In this document: positions 24,102 to 34,740 of the stretch, in pieces | How the letters are laid out: every line of letters starts with the position of its first letter | Numbering within the stretch: the first letter of the stretch is position 1 | Made by a program: the position numbers and the translations under genes | Notes under the pieces: generated by a model | Database searches by the model: none | What the model was told of the DNA's origin: nothing | The model's input: the letters and a program-made list of their open reading frames with translations, nothing else | Assembly (NCBI GenBank): GCA_905250075.1 | Contig: CAJNOP010000526.1 | Location: forward strand, 1 to 64,000 | Length of the DNA stretch: 64,000 nt | From: Rotaria sp. Silwood1 | Lineage: Eukaryota; Rotifera; Eurotatoria; Philodinida; Philodinidae | Direction of reading: 5' to 3'

Positions 24102-26813
24102 ATGGCACGAAATAATGCAGAAAATAATCACGAAGAAACGCTGCAAACTACTATTCAATTTGATCATCATATTTGTAGTCTGGTACAAGGTAATGTTAAT
24201 GAGTTTCTCAAGCTACGTGAAGAACTTCTTACGAATGCAAACATAAGACGTTTGGCAGGATTCAATGATGTTCTAGCACGTTTAATCGATGGGTCACGTA
24301 TTAAACAACTGAATTCGCGTATTAGTTCGGATAAACTTCACATAGCACTTTGTGGTGAAAATTCAAGTGGTAAAACAGCGTTTTTACATACGTTTTTGGG
24401 TATCGGTAAAATTCTACCGTCTGGTGATGGTCCTGTTACAGCACGAATCACGAAACTGACGTATGCTTCGAGTGAACAAGCATGCATCTATGTTCGAAAA
24501 ACACTACGAGATCAAACACTTGTCGAAGACAAAGTGAATCTTTCGGCTTTTTTTATTAGCGAAAAGCCTCAATGGATTAATGTCGGACGTGCCCTCTCAA
24601 AACATGTTAAACGACCGGAAGATATTGATCCAGCTTCACATGAATTTGCCGAATGGGCGCGATGTCTTGTGGAAATTCATATTCCATCACCAACTTTAGC
24701 TTTGGGAATCGATGTATACGACACACCTGGTTTTCTTTCCGACGATGCTCCAGTTCTCAAGGAAATTTTACACGAACTAGTCGAACTAATTCATCCTACG
24801 ATTATCTTCATGTACGGCAACCCATCTACGGATGATGCTACGAAAGGTTGCTTTTTAGCGATGAAAACTGCTTTGCAGGACTTAGATAGCACTAATATTT
24901 TCTTTCTGAATTCAAAAGCAGACATAACTAAAATGCCAAAATTCAAGAATGGTATGAACGTCGACGAATTTCGTGCTGTATTAGCTGATGAACGAGCGCA
25001 ACGCTATCATTTATTGTTGCGTGCTCCTTTTCTTTCTAATGATAGATTAGAAGGTTTACCTGCATCGATTGATGAATGCTATTGTTTTGATTTGTGCAGT
25101 GTTAATTCACAATCGATTAAACCATATGGTCCATTGATGAATGAAACTACTGTTCAAAATATTATTCAATTTGTGGTCAACAATGATATAGCTATGGGTA
25201 CACGTGCATGTAAAGTTATATTGCCTATCATCGATGCATTTTTCAGTCTGTTAATTTTAACAAGTCATCGTACATTAGGACACTTGTTGAAATTGCGTAA
25301 TGATGCTATGAAGTGGGAAAAAAATTATTTTCAAGCATACACGATGCACATAGAAATTTGTTTGAGTAATCTTTTTTCGAACATTTTTCAACAGTTTAAT
25401 ACACAAAAACAGTGTATCACAGAAGCATTGTCAAATATACGCACAAATTCAGATCCTTTTCAACCTACATTAATAACTACTGTACGCCTTCAAATAATAA
25501 AGCCAGCGGTTCGAGATACGCTTCGAACATTTATGAATTATGTACTCGAGCATATAATAGGAAATAATGATTTCCCACAGAATGCAGCCTTCAATGAAAT
25601 CTTGATTGGAGCATTAGGCACTCAAGAAATTAGTGATTTTGTAGCACTCTTACTCGGTGAACTCAAGATGAAAACAACTGTTAGTGCTGGTATATTATAC
25701 ATGGTGAACACAATATCGATACCAATTGTGCAATGTGCTCGAAATCTAGAAAATTTGAATTTCTCCGATGAGATTACAGGTGATACATTATTAGCTTACA
25801 CAAAAGAACCACATAGCAATCAAAATGAGATATCCAAACAGCAAATAGATGGTATTGTTCATAGATATTTATTGAGTATGCAGAAGATTATCAAAAAGCA
25901 ACAAGATACAATGCAACAAGCAGTAAGATTATGGGGAGATCAGCAAAAGGCGACACTAAGATCGCTCATTGACTATCACTATGAAAAAGTACTACCTCAA
26001 CTCGATTCTCACGAAGAAATTCTCAATCATTTAGAACAATATGCTCCGCGTCTTATTATGATCGAATGTCGACTTTGTGCAACCGAGGATATGGCAAAAT
26101 TCAATGATAGTAAACCGAAGATTTGTAGTGGCAATGTTAAATCGACTGTCTTCAGTATATTTACGAGCAACTGGGGAGAAGAAAAAAATTTAGTTGTGAA
26201 AAAACTTAGTCGATCTCTAATTAATCAACCGATGGCAGCTTATTATGAAGCACACTATCATAGGCAAGTAGCCAACTTATGTCATCCGAATATTATTAAC
26301 CTTCGTTATTTTTACGAGCACTATCTCGAGGATGGAACATCCGAATTATGGATGATTTTTCCATCATTGACACAAAGTTTGGCACAGTTTTTATCACAGT
26401 GTTCAACAACACTTTCGATTAAAATGGTTCTTCAATGGATGAATGATATTGTTGATGCACTAATAACTTTACACGAGAATGCACTCGTTCATCGAAATGT
26501 CGTATTAAGTAATATCATTGTTACTGAAGAAAGTCGAGTTCTATTAATTGACTTGGGCGATTGGTGCGAAGATTGTGATCTCAGTTTGCGTCATAAACTA
26601 TCATTAACTTTCAATGGAACGAACGATGACATAAGAGGATTTGGCGTAATCGGACAAACTCTGAGTTGTCACATTGAACTAGATGGAAGTGCACCGGCAA
26701 TCATCGATGAGTTTAATGAACTGATGCTAACTTGTTCGAGGGCTACTTATGAAAGACCTGTGGCGACTGAATTCGTTCAGCATAAATTAAAGTTTATGTT
26801 GGACATGTTGTGA
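24102..26813 (+). CDS. Dynamin-like GTPase fused to a C-terminal pseudokinase, single exon, 903 residues
   Basis: The N-terminal large GTPase has P-loop GENSSGKT (85-92), switch I Thr in PVTARITKL (about 113), G3 YDTPGF (206-211) and G4 NSKAD (270-274). This order fits the dynamin/mitofusin/bacterial dynamin-like superfamily. A long helical middle region (about 330-660) follows. Residues about 675-900 have a kinase fold: the beta3 lysine is present (VVKKL, near 700). The catalytic loop reads HRNVVLSN, with Asn for the catalytic Asp (about 797), and the DFG position reads DLG. There is no APE-type segment, so catalysis is unlikely. Uninterrupted by introns, it ends 33 bases before the next gene, a paralogue over most of its length. 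No transmembrane segment is seen. A membrane- or pathogen-directed role is inference from the family. Confidence 0.85.
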   Translation: MARNNAENNHEETLQTTIQFDHHICSLVQGNVNEFLKLREELLTNANIRRLAGFNDVLARLIDGSRIKQLNSRISSDKLHIALCGENSSGKTAFLHTFLGIGKILPSGDGPVTARITKLTYASSEQACIYVRKTLRDQTLVEDKVNLSAFFISEKPQWINVGRALSKHVKRPEDIDPASHEFAEWARCLVEIHIPSPTLALGIDVYDTPGFLSDDAPVLKEILHELVELIHPTIIFMYGNPSTDDATKGCFLAMKTALQDLDSTNIFFLNSKADITKMPKFKNGMNVDEFRAVLADERAQRYHLLLRAPFLSNDRLEGLPASIDECYCFDLCSVNSQSIKPYGPLMNETTVQNIIQFVVNNDIAMGTRACKVILPIIDAFFSLLILTSHRTLGHLLKLRNDAMKWEKNYFQAYTMHIEICLSNLFSNIFQQFNTQKQCITEALSNIRTNSDPFQPTLITTVRLQIIKPAVRDTLRTFMNYVLEHIIGNNDFPQNAAFNEILIGALGTQEISDFVALLLGELKMKTTVSAGILYMVNTISIPIVQCARNLENLNFSDEITGDTLLAYTKEPHSNQNEISKQQIDGIVHRYLLSMQKIIKKQQDTMQQAVRLWGDQQKATLRSLIDYHYEKVLPQLDSHEEILNHLEQYAPRLIMIECRLCATEDMAKFNDSKPKICSGNVKSTVFSIFTSNWGEEKNLVVKKLSRSLINQPMAAYYEAHYHRQVANLCHPNIINLRYFYEHYLEDGTSELWMIFPSLTQSLAQFLSQCSTTLSIKMVLQWMNDIVDALITLHENALVHRNVVLSNIIVTEESRVLLIDLGDWCEDCDLSLRHKLSLTFNGTNDDIRGFGVIGQTLSCHIELDGSAPAIIDEFNELMLTCSRATYERPVATEFVQHKLKFMLDML

Positions 26814-26828
26814 GCTCATTATTTTCTT

Positions 26829-26846
26829 TTCTTTTTCTACTTGTAG
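26829..26846 (+). promoter_or_regulatory. Intercistronic 3' splice-site-like sequence
   Basis: CTTTTTCTACTTGTAG directly abuts the ATG at 26847. It is a strong polypyrimidine-AG acceptor in a 33-base intercistronic gap. No phase-compatible donor at the end of the upstream gene keeps the frame open, so cis-splicing into one protein is not supported. A spliced-leader acceptor is the simplest reading. Confidence 0.55.
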
Positions 26847-29800
26847 ATGACTACGAATAATGATGAAAAAATGAAAACAGCGCTCGTCTGTGCACATCGA
26901 CTCAAGACAACTGTTTGTCGTACAGCGGAAGAATTCAAACATATACGAACAAAACTACTAAAAAATCTACAAGTTATAAAATCTACCCATGTAAGTTATG
27001 TGTTCTTTTATTTCTCATAAAATATACGGAGTAGAGTTGTAGCTTCTAATATAATTTAGTAAAATTTTTTCCAATACCAGAAAGTAACATAGATCAGAAT
27101 CGATTGATTGACGATTGTGTAGTATAAATATCGAAAACTTATGAGCTAATGATAGATTTTTGAATCGGGTTCCATATCGAGAAAACTCCTAAATATCGAC
27201 AAGAAAAGAAAGTAATACACGAAGAACCAAGTCGAATTAATTAGATAGAGTCTATAATTACTTAACATTTGAAGAAAAATCAAGGCACTGCATTTTTTTA
27301 TGACTGTTTATCTTAAGAGTGAACAAAAGATTTTTCTTCAATTATAACAATTAAAGACAAAGCTTACGTACAATAGAAACCGTTCTATGATGTTAGGAGA
27401 TTTTTCGGAAAAATATTCATGTCGTTCCCATTAATTATATTAACAATGATGTTAGGCTTCTAGAAATTTCATTTTTGTTAAATGTTATTATTCTTATTGT
27501 TGTTGTAGTATAAAATTTTTATTAGCAATCGAATAGAATCTTGCCTGTTTAGGTTAAGGAGGACTCTCGACATATATTATCAACAATAGCTATAGATAAT
27601 TGTTTTGATGATGATGATGACCGCATCGAAGATCACTTCCAGCAAGTGTCTGACACAATGCTAGATGAACATAGTGTTCTGAGTCAACCCTCTCTCGTCA
27701 TATTTGGACCCAATTCGTGCGGAAAAACATCATTTATTCAGCGGTTTGCCGATATAGGCAACATCCTTCCGGCAGGTATTGGGCCTGTAACAGCACACAT
27801 TGTTCAGCTGACCTATGCACCAGCCGAACAAGCATTCTTTCGTGTTTACGATACAATTGAGAAAACATCAGTCCAATGCGAAGGTGATCTATCACATTTA
27901 TTTGAAAATCAATTACAACCCAATTGGGCAGGTGTCACCGATATTATACAACCTCATGTGAAACGGCCTAGTTATATTGATGAAAAGTCGCCCGAATTCA
28001 ATGAATGGGCTAAGTGTTTTGTTGAAATTGCATTACCATCAAAAGTCCTCGCATTAGGTATTGACATCTACGATACACCCGGTTTCCTTTCAGACAACCG
28101 TGAACAAGTTTTAACTGATAATTTGCATAAGCTTGTGAAACGTATTAAACCCACCTTGGTCTTTCTTTACGAAAATTCTACAATTAGTGATACCGATAAG
28201 AATTGTTTTCTGGCCATGAAGAATGCTCTGGGTTCTATGGGACGTGTATCGGTATTTTTCTTGAACACTAAAGCAGATTGCATATCGATTGCTAATGATT
28301 ATTTACTTGATGATGATCCAGAAAGCGTAACATCCGATCTCTTCAGTGATAAGCTACGTGAAAAACGACAACACTGCTACAATCTCCTTCTTCGACGACG
28401 CGAAATGGCCAACGAAGTTCTTGGTGGCTTGCCAAAGTTGGTTGATGAGTGTCCATGTTTTGATATTTGCACGGTTCCAGGCGATTTCGATCCATGGGAG
28501 GAGTATTCAAATTTGATTAATACATTCAGCTTTCAACGTCTAGTCGAATACGTCGTGAAAGCCTATTCTACGCCAACACTAACATTAGCACGTGATATAC
28601 TCTTTACTATTGATGATTATTTCGATGTGACTGTTTCAACATCCGTTCGTCTACCAAATCAATGGAAGGCTCTTCGCGATGAAGCCATAAAATGGGGTCG
28701 CAAGTTTTTTGATGAATACAAGAAAATATTACCCACACTGACTGATGATTTAACCACAAACATTTTGAATTTACTGGAAAGGTCAAAAGGAGAAATTGTT
28801 AAGCAAGCCGCTTTAATGATACGTAATGATGATCCTATTGATAGACTTCTACAAGACAGTCGTAAAACAATCATAGACTACGTTAGAATAGCCGTTCAAG
28901 AACAAGTAATTAAGGTAGCGGCGAATGATGTAATAATTAAAAGACGAGATGAAGTGAAGAACTTTATCGCTGGTCATTTTCAACAATAGCATGGCTTACG
29001 AAAAAATGAGTTGCTTACTATTGCTCAACGACACGTACTAAGTGAGATTTCTGCTGACATTCTACAAAAGACTAGTTTGTTCAATATTTTTCTTGATAAT
29101 GTGATTAAATTACCTATGAGAATGATGCGTTTCATACGCAGCTTACCCACACGTCTGAGTGCCTATCAAAAAGATCTCTATAATCGATATATTCATAATA
29201 AAATAACACGCGGTGAAAATGATGTATATGAACTTCTTGCTGCTATGGATGAGTATGCCACTTTGTCGAATGAAACTAATCGTCAGGCATTTGCAGATCA
29301 TTGTTTGAAGAAAATCACCGATCAACTTGGAAAGCAAAAAGAAACATTCGGACGTAATTTGACTGCATGGATAGATGAACAAAATAAAGCATTTGACAAG
29401 AATGTTATATCAAGCTATAGCTATATTACAGAGCATCTTGCTGATCATCAAACACTTCACCATCTTATTTCTCAATTTTCTGGTCCTTTGGCGAAAGTCG
29501 AATGTCAATTATTGGCTGCCATTGAACTAGTCGAACGAAATGGTAACTGTCCAATCCTAGACGAGCGAATAGACAGTGGTGGTTTCTATAGTGTACATGC
29601 GGCTCATTGGGGCACAGAAAATAATCTAGCTGTGAAAAAATTACTTAATCCATCAGCCGAAAACGAACAGATGGCTGCTCTAGAAGCACATCACCATCGA
29701 GCAGTTACACGCTGCTGTTCAAGCTTTATCGTTCCATTTCTCTATTTATATGAGAACAATATCAACGATAGCCAAAAAGAACTCTGGATCATAATGCCAA

Positions 29801-30573
29801 GATATAGCATGTCGTTGCGAACATATTTGATGCGAAATATTCATACAATATCATTTGCCAAAGCCCTTTGTTTCGCACTGACCATTGCCAAAGCACTCGA
29901 GGAATTTCATCGACTTGATCTTGTTCATCGAGATCTTAAATCCAGTAACATTATGCTTGATCATAATGATCAATGTTATATTGCTGACTTTGGTACTAGC
30001 CGATTTGGATTATCTAATCAAACGTTTTTAGGTACAGCTCCACTACCGCCAGAAATGGTTGCTGCACATCTGCAAAAACCTAGTGAATTTACCGTGTATG
30101 ATGGAACTGCAGTTGATGTCTTCTGTTTTGGACTTCTTCTACATGAGATATTACCTAAAACTTGTTATGAGCGGCTTGATATTAATGCACTCTCGCATAT
30201 AGAGGAAATTCTTTTCCCAACGGCAGAATCAGACCCAATCATAAAAGCTTATAAGATTCTCATTCAAACATGTCTTGAGCAAGAACCTGAAAAACGACCG
30301 ACTTCAAATAAACTAGTCTCGGAACTAAAGCGTATTCAACAAATGAGTGAACTTAAATTATGTATGGTATGCGATGAACGAACTCGTGCATTACGTTTCG
30401 CACCTTGCGGACATAAAGTTATGTGCACTCAATGTTGGGAGGCATGGTATAAGAGATTCAATGGTAATGCTCACTGCATTCTCTGCATGGCAATTGTCAC
30501 CACTTACAATCATGATGACAGTAATGCCACGTTTTATCTGCAGCAGCATGAGAAGATACCTCCTGAAAGTTGA
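26847..30573 (+). CDS. Dynamin-like GTPase - protein kinase - RING finger fusion
   Basis: Exon 1 is 26847-26990 and exon 2 is 27553-30573, joined in phase 0 to 1054 codons. The GTPase has P-loop GPNSCGKTS (100-108), G2 GPVTAHIVQL, G3 YDTPGF (221-226) and G4 NTKAD (286-290). A helical middle follows. The kinase has a glycine loop (SGGFYSVH), beta3 Lys (AVKKLL, about 743), catalytic HRDLKSSN (840-847), DFG (860-862) and a GTAPLPPEM activation segment, so it should be active and looks TKL/RIPK-like. The C-terminal RING (about 985-1030) has CMVC, APCGHKVMC, C and CILC. RING-E3 activity next to a kinase resembles signalling or immune adaptors. One TAG interrupts the frame at codon 527 (see 28954-28989). 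It is a tandem paralogue of the upstream gene, which lacks the RING. AATAAA at about 30740. Confidence 0.8.
26991..27552 (+). other. 562 bp intron of the GTPase-kinase-RING gene
   Basis: GTAAGT donor and CCTGTTTAG acceptor. Joining keeps phase 0 from codon 48 into an open frame. Nothing else is recognisable in it. Confidence 0.75.
28954..28989 (+). other. In-frame TAG, or a 36 nt GT..AG intron that removes it
   Basis: The frame is open on both sides of TAG 28987-28989 (CAACAATAGCATGG). The 36 bases 28954-28989 begin GTGAAG and end CAATAG. They are a multiple of three and splicing them out would restore a continuous frame (1042 residues). The other introns in the window are 45 bp or longer, so this would be the shortest. 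Alternatives are a true nonsense mutation (CAG to TAG) or a sequencing error. Confidence 0.6.
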
Positions 30574-30708
30574 GGTGTGAGTAGATGTGGGTGTTGAGTC
30601 TGCGGTGTGAGTGTGAGTGTGTGGGTTTGGGTTTCGGTTTGAGTGTCGTACCCATAACCTTAGGCATATGCTCTCTCTAACATCCACACCCACACCCACA
30701 TCCACCCT
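30573..30708. repeat. TGTGGG-like hairpin at the 3' end of the RING gene
   Basis: GTGTGAGTGTGAGTGTGTGG and related repeats start at the stop codon. The C-rich arm ATCCACACCCACACCCACAT lies at 30681-30701. The hairpin therefore falls in the 3' UTR. Confidence 0.8.
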
Positions 30709-31789
30709 AAATTCTTGTCTTTTTTCCTCATCGGTCAAGAATAAAAACAGAGAATTTAATAGAGACTATTTATATTCTCAACACATCCAAAAGCTCTTAT
30801 CGTGGAAGATTTAATCGAGACATAAGAGAAACAAGTTGATCTTATCGATATTTAAAAAAAAATGTGAATACAAAAGTTTTAACTTTATGAAGACAAATAC
30901 CATGAAGCTAGTATATTCCAGAATAATTTATGATGATTCTCGTTTAATAATAAACGACGAAGATTTCAAGATAGTCGTGCACTTTCAGTTCATTTTAAGC
31001 TTTCTCATAATATTCAAACTTATCTTACTCACAATGAAATTCTTTCATTTAAATTATAAAAACGTGCAAAAACATTGAAAAACATAAGAACACTGGAATA
31101 TATTAGACTGAATTAAATATAAAAAAGATTATTCATTATTTCATATTATTCATAAAATGATTTATTATGCTTATTCATTCATATTCTCGTATGTTCGCAT
31201 TTGTCTGACAAGTCATACACTCACCCACTCATGATGCATCTTTGTTCGAAGATCGAAATGATAATCGCATATAGCCTAGAATTCTCAAAAGCACCCTTAT
31301 GTATGAAACCAATACGTACATCCTCGAGTCCATTGAATGATCGAAAAGTTCCGCGTGAAAATAATGGTTCACGACATGTTATCCATTCAAAACATAATAC
31401 CCGTCATTGCATACGGAAAATACACTAACAATCGAACCAGTGGATGTCAGGAACGAGCGATCCTTCTTAGTCAGTATTATTTTATTTGACAGATTTCGGA
31501 TTCAATATATTCAACTCATACAATGGGGCTCTTCGAATCATTCGAATAGTTTAAAAAAACCAAAACCACATGAAGAGACCCTTGACAAAGGTCAACACCA
31601 GTCGTGACTTTACTTTTCACGATGCACACCTACTCTAAAGATTAAAAGTGATGTTAGAAATTAGGGAGCTGCTATTATTCGATAATGGGATACAATAATC
31701 TAATATCAAGTTACAGGGCTCACTCTCAAAAGAGGTAATTTTTAATAATACTCTCTTGTACTGTGTTGGGTACAGCTAGTTAAAATTTT
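30709..31789. other. Intergenic
   Basis: Short open frames at 30836-31607 show no recognisable domain and have AT-driven composition. No gene is called. Confidence 0.45.
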
Positions 31790-32765
31790 TTATGGCTACT
31801 AACAGAAAAGAAAATTTCATGAGTATCAAACAGAGAAGACATTTAATAATTTTATCAATCATGCTCGTGGCATCATCAAATGTCCCAATCGAGAATGTAA
31901 ATGGGTAGTAGAAGCACGAAACCCAAATGCACGTTTTCGAGTCGTATGAACTCTTGTAAAAACCAGTTTTGTTCGATTTGTAATCAGCACTATCACTATC
32001 GAACGAATTGTCAGCAAGTAGTGCAAATAACACAACAATGGTTTGTTTGGTGTAGTACAGGTAAATAAGAACGATTCGAGACAACTCAGAGTGGACTTAC
32101 TTGTTTTGTTTTTGCACTTTGAAGAACGCGGTAATTATTGGAGAGCTCGAGCAGAGCAAGATGCAGCCTATCGTTCTCAGTTAGATGATTATGAAAGACA
32201 AGTAGGGGCAAATGCTAGGCGAAACGAAGAATTGCGTCGTCATTACGAAGAATTGAAGGCTGATGAAGCTTTCAAAGTTCAGAATTGTCGTCTTTGCCCA
32301 CATTGTAAACGAGTTGTGCAACATATGGGAGGATGTAGTAGCATGATATGTGGACGAAAATATCATGGAGGTGATTAACAATCGGGATGTGGCAAAAGTT
32401 TCAACTCGGACGAGGCTACGCCTTACATACCAATTATCGATGCGACTCCAGACAAAATTAAAAGTCATCTACCACATCCAGAAAACAAATACAGAATCGT
32501 CCACAGAGGCATCAAGTAGATATTTCAATAGATTTAGTCCATAGATTGATGAAAAAAAAAAATCTTTTTTAGGTGTGATGGCTGCCATAATGATGTTGAA
32601 GGTATTCTTTTCCGATGTATTCATTGTCCTTCGTTAAATTACTGTGAAAAATGTGAACAACGTTGCACTCTGGCTCATTCGGAAGAACTTCAGAAACAGA
32701 AGAAACAACAACATATATTTCAGCTAGTGACGACACCAGACGTTTCACGTACACGACGAAAATGA
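31790..32765 (+). pseudogene. Degraded RBR-type E3 ubiquitin ligase with C-terminal ZZ zinc finger
   Basis: Three exon-like pieces remain: about 31790-32060, 32125-32515 and 32573-32765, with GT..AG introns at 32061-32124 and 32516-32572. The first encodes an IBR finger (IIKCPNRECKWVVEA, then FCSICNQHYHYRTNC), but the two halves are in different frames, so a frameshift lies near 31945. The second encodes the catalytic RING2 (CPHCKRVVQHMGGCSSMICG) and is stopped by TAA at 32376-32378, just before QSGCGKSFN in the same frame. The third encodes a ZZ finger (CDGCHNDVEGILFRC, CEKCE). RING1 is missing upstream. A functional relative would transfer ubiquitin through the RING2 Cys. Two lesions plus a lost 5' part make this a pseudogene. 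Confidence 0.75.
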
Positions 32766-32812
32766 ATTAAAGGAATTTTTTTCGTTTGAAGTTTGTTTTT
32801 TCAACGATGTTC

Positions 32813-32886
32813 AGGGTGTGGGATGGAGTGTGGTTATGAAGGTATTACACCTCCATTCACCTACATCCCACACTCACACCACCCTC
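32813..32886. repeat. TGTGGG-like hairpin
   Basis: CAGGGTGTGGGATGGAGTGTGG and ACATCCCACACTCACACCAC arms are separated by about 25 bases. It lies 48 bases after the RBR remnant. Confidence 0.75.
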
Positions 32887-33032
32887 GCTGCTTTTATGAG
32901 ATATATAAAAAAATATTTCTGTTCCTTTAGAATTTCGCTGATTGCACGAGTCGATGCTCTTGTCTCTATTCTTTCCAGATTCTTTAATTGCAGAAAAATC
33001 TCTCAAGATTCTTCTTCTATCTATATAATGGA

Positions 33033-33078
33033 AGACTCTTGTCTGACTTACAAGATCTTGTGAGTCAGACAAGAATCG
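33033..33078. repeat. Near-perfect 46 bp palindrome
   Basis: It is centred on AGATCT at 33053-33058. The arms read CTTGTCTGACTTACAAGA and its complement with one or two mismatches and no loop. ACAAGA/TCTTGT motifs recur for about 150 bases downstream. Confidence 0.8.
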
Positions 33079-33300
33079 TGTAGACAGAACCTTGTCTGGC
33101 GAGACAAGAAATCTCGAATCTGGACAGAATCTTGCACTTGGAAGTCCGGTCTGAATCTTTTCATAATAGTCTAGAATCAATTTATTGAACAATGCAACAA
33201 GATTCTTGTGGAATTCTATTTTAATTAATATTCTTATACGATAATTAGATTTTTAGTATCAACTTTAGTTATTTTTATTTTGTATGTAAAAGAATTCTCC

Positions 33301-33496
33301 AGCAATCACAACCTCGTTGATTTTTAATCAATTATAGTCGTACGATATTATTTAATGATTAATGATGAAACAACCAAAAAGGTCGCACTCAATCGAAATA
33401 ATTGATTAAGTAGTACTTTTTTGACTATTTCATCATTAATCCTTGAATAATGTCGTACGACTATAATTGATTAAAAATTAACGAGGTTGTGATTGC
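33301..33496. repeat. Fold-back element, about 196 bp
   Basis: 33301-33370 (AGCAATCACAACCTCG onward) and 33428-33496 are reverse complements over about 70 bases at roughly 90% identity, with a ~57-base loop. It is a non-coding MITE-type structure. No clear target duplication. Confidence 0.88.
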
Positions 33497-34520
33497 TGAA
33501 GAAAAGGTTTCATAGGAGCTAATACGTTTCACAACAAAGATGAAAAAAGATAAAAAGAAGAAAAAGCAGTGATAGCACGATACAATAGCACAGTTAGATT
33601 CACAAGAACTTGAAGAACAATGAAAAATAAACACATTGATAAAAGTAACAACGTCATAAAACAAGAGAACAAATTCTATAACAGTAGCAATTTCGTTGAA
33701 AAAAAATGCTTTTACAAATGCAAAGGGATCGATTCAACCATTCAGTCACTACTTATTACTACCTGTTGCGTCGTTCATATTTTTCGTTTTGAACTGTCGC
33801 TACTTCTATGATATTCTAAATACGTTTAAAAAAGACTACTTTAATTTAGAACAATCCAAGATAAACGAAACTTATAGCTTTTTACCGTTAGTACTCATTC
33901 GACAACTTACAAGCTATAATAAAATTTCATTACAGCATATCAGTATACTTTACTTTAGTTTAAAACGTATAGACAGTGATAATTCTTATCAATATAGTCA
34001 TGTTATCCATTTTATGTTCGTTATATAAATGAATGAAAACGTGAATGTAAGCGATATATATATATATATACATAGAAAGAGAGAGAGAGGTAAGAAAAAA
34101 GTATAGACATCCGTCATGTGATTCTGGGAAGGATCCTTTTGTCCTTCTATTTCGCAATGAAAAGACTCTTGTTGGAAGATCAAGATGAAAAAGAATCCTG
34201 ACTGATAGTTCAGAAAAAAAAAGAATCTGGAAAGAATAGAAACAAGAACATTGATTCGTGTTGATTAATAAATAACACAAATTAGTTTCTTTTGATGCTT
34301 CTATTGTGTATATGTTGCTCTTAAATAAATTGACACTTTCAAATTGCATCTCGTTTCTGTCATGAATATTTCCAATTCATCAATTATCTTTTTTTCAGAT
34401 GAATCCATCAAACTCAAATGACAAAATTGAGATGTATCTATATTATAATGTACAAGTTTTCTTCTCCGTCAGGAACTTTCATATGATTGGTCACAGAACG
34501 AAAAAAAATATATACATATA
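33497..34520. other. Intergenic
   Basis: Contains a TA microsatellite near 34050-34070 and a GA run near 34077-34091. Open frames here are short, low complexity and not called. Confidence 0.5.
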
Positions 34521-34640
34521 TATGTACGTCGTATATGTTCATTCATTATATATAGATATATATGTACGTCGTATATGTTCATTCATTATATATAGATACA
34601 GATATACGTCGTATATGTCCATTCATTATGCATATATATG
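34521..34640. repeat. Three tandem copies of a ~40 bp unit
   Basis: Unit GTACGTCGTATATGTTCATT followed by CATTATATATAGATATAT, repeated about three times with small changes in the third copy. Confidence 0.85.
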
Positions 34641-34740
34641 TCAGTCATCTATATTATATTTTTCATTCAGGAACTTCTTATGTAAATTAAATCAATTTCT
34701 CCTATAATATTAAATCTTTCCGGTAATATTCACGTTCAAC

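Noticed and set aside
26800-26850. Cis-splicing of the two GTPase genes into one giant protein
   Set aside because: Every GT near the end of the first gene is in phase 2, which gives an immediate TGA when joined to the acceptor at 26846.
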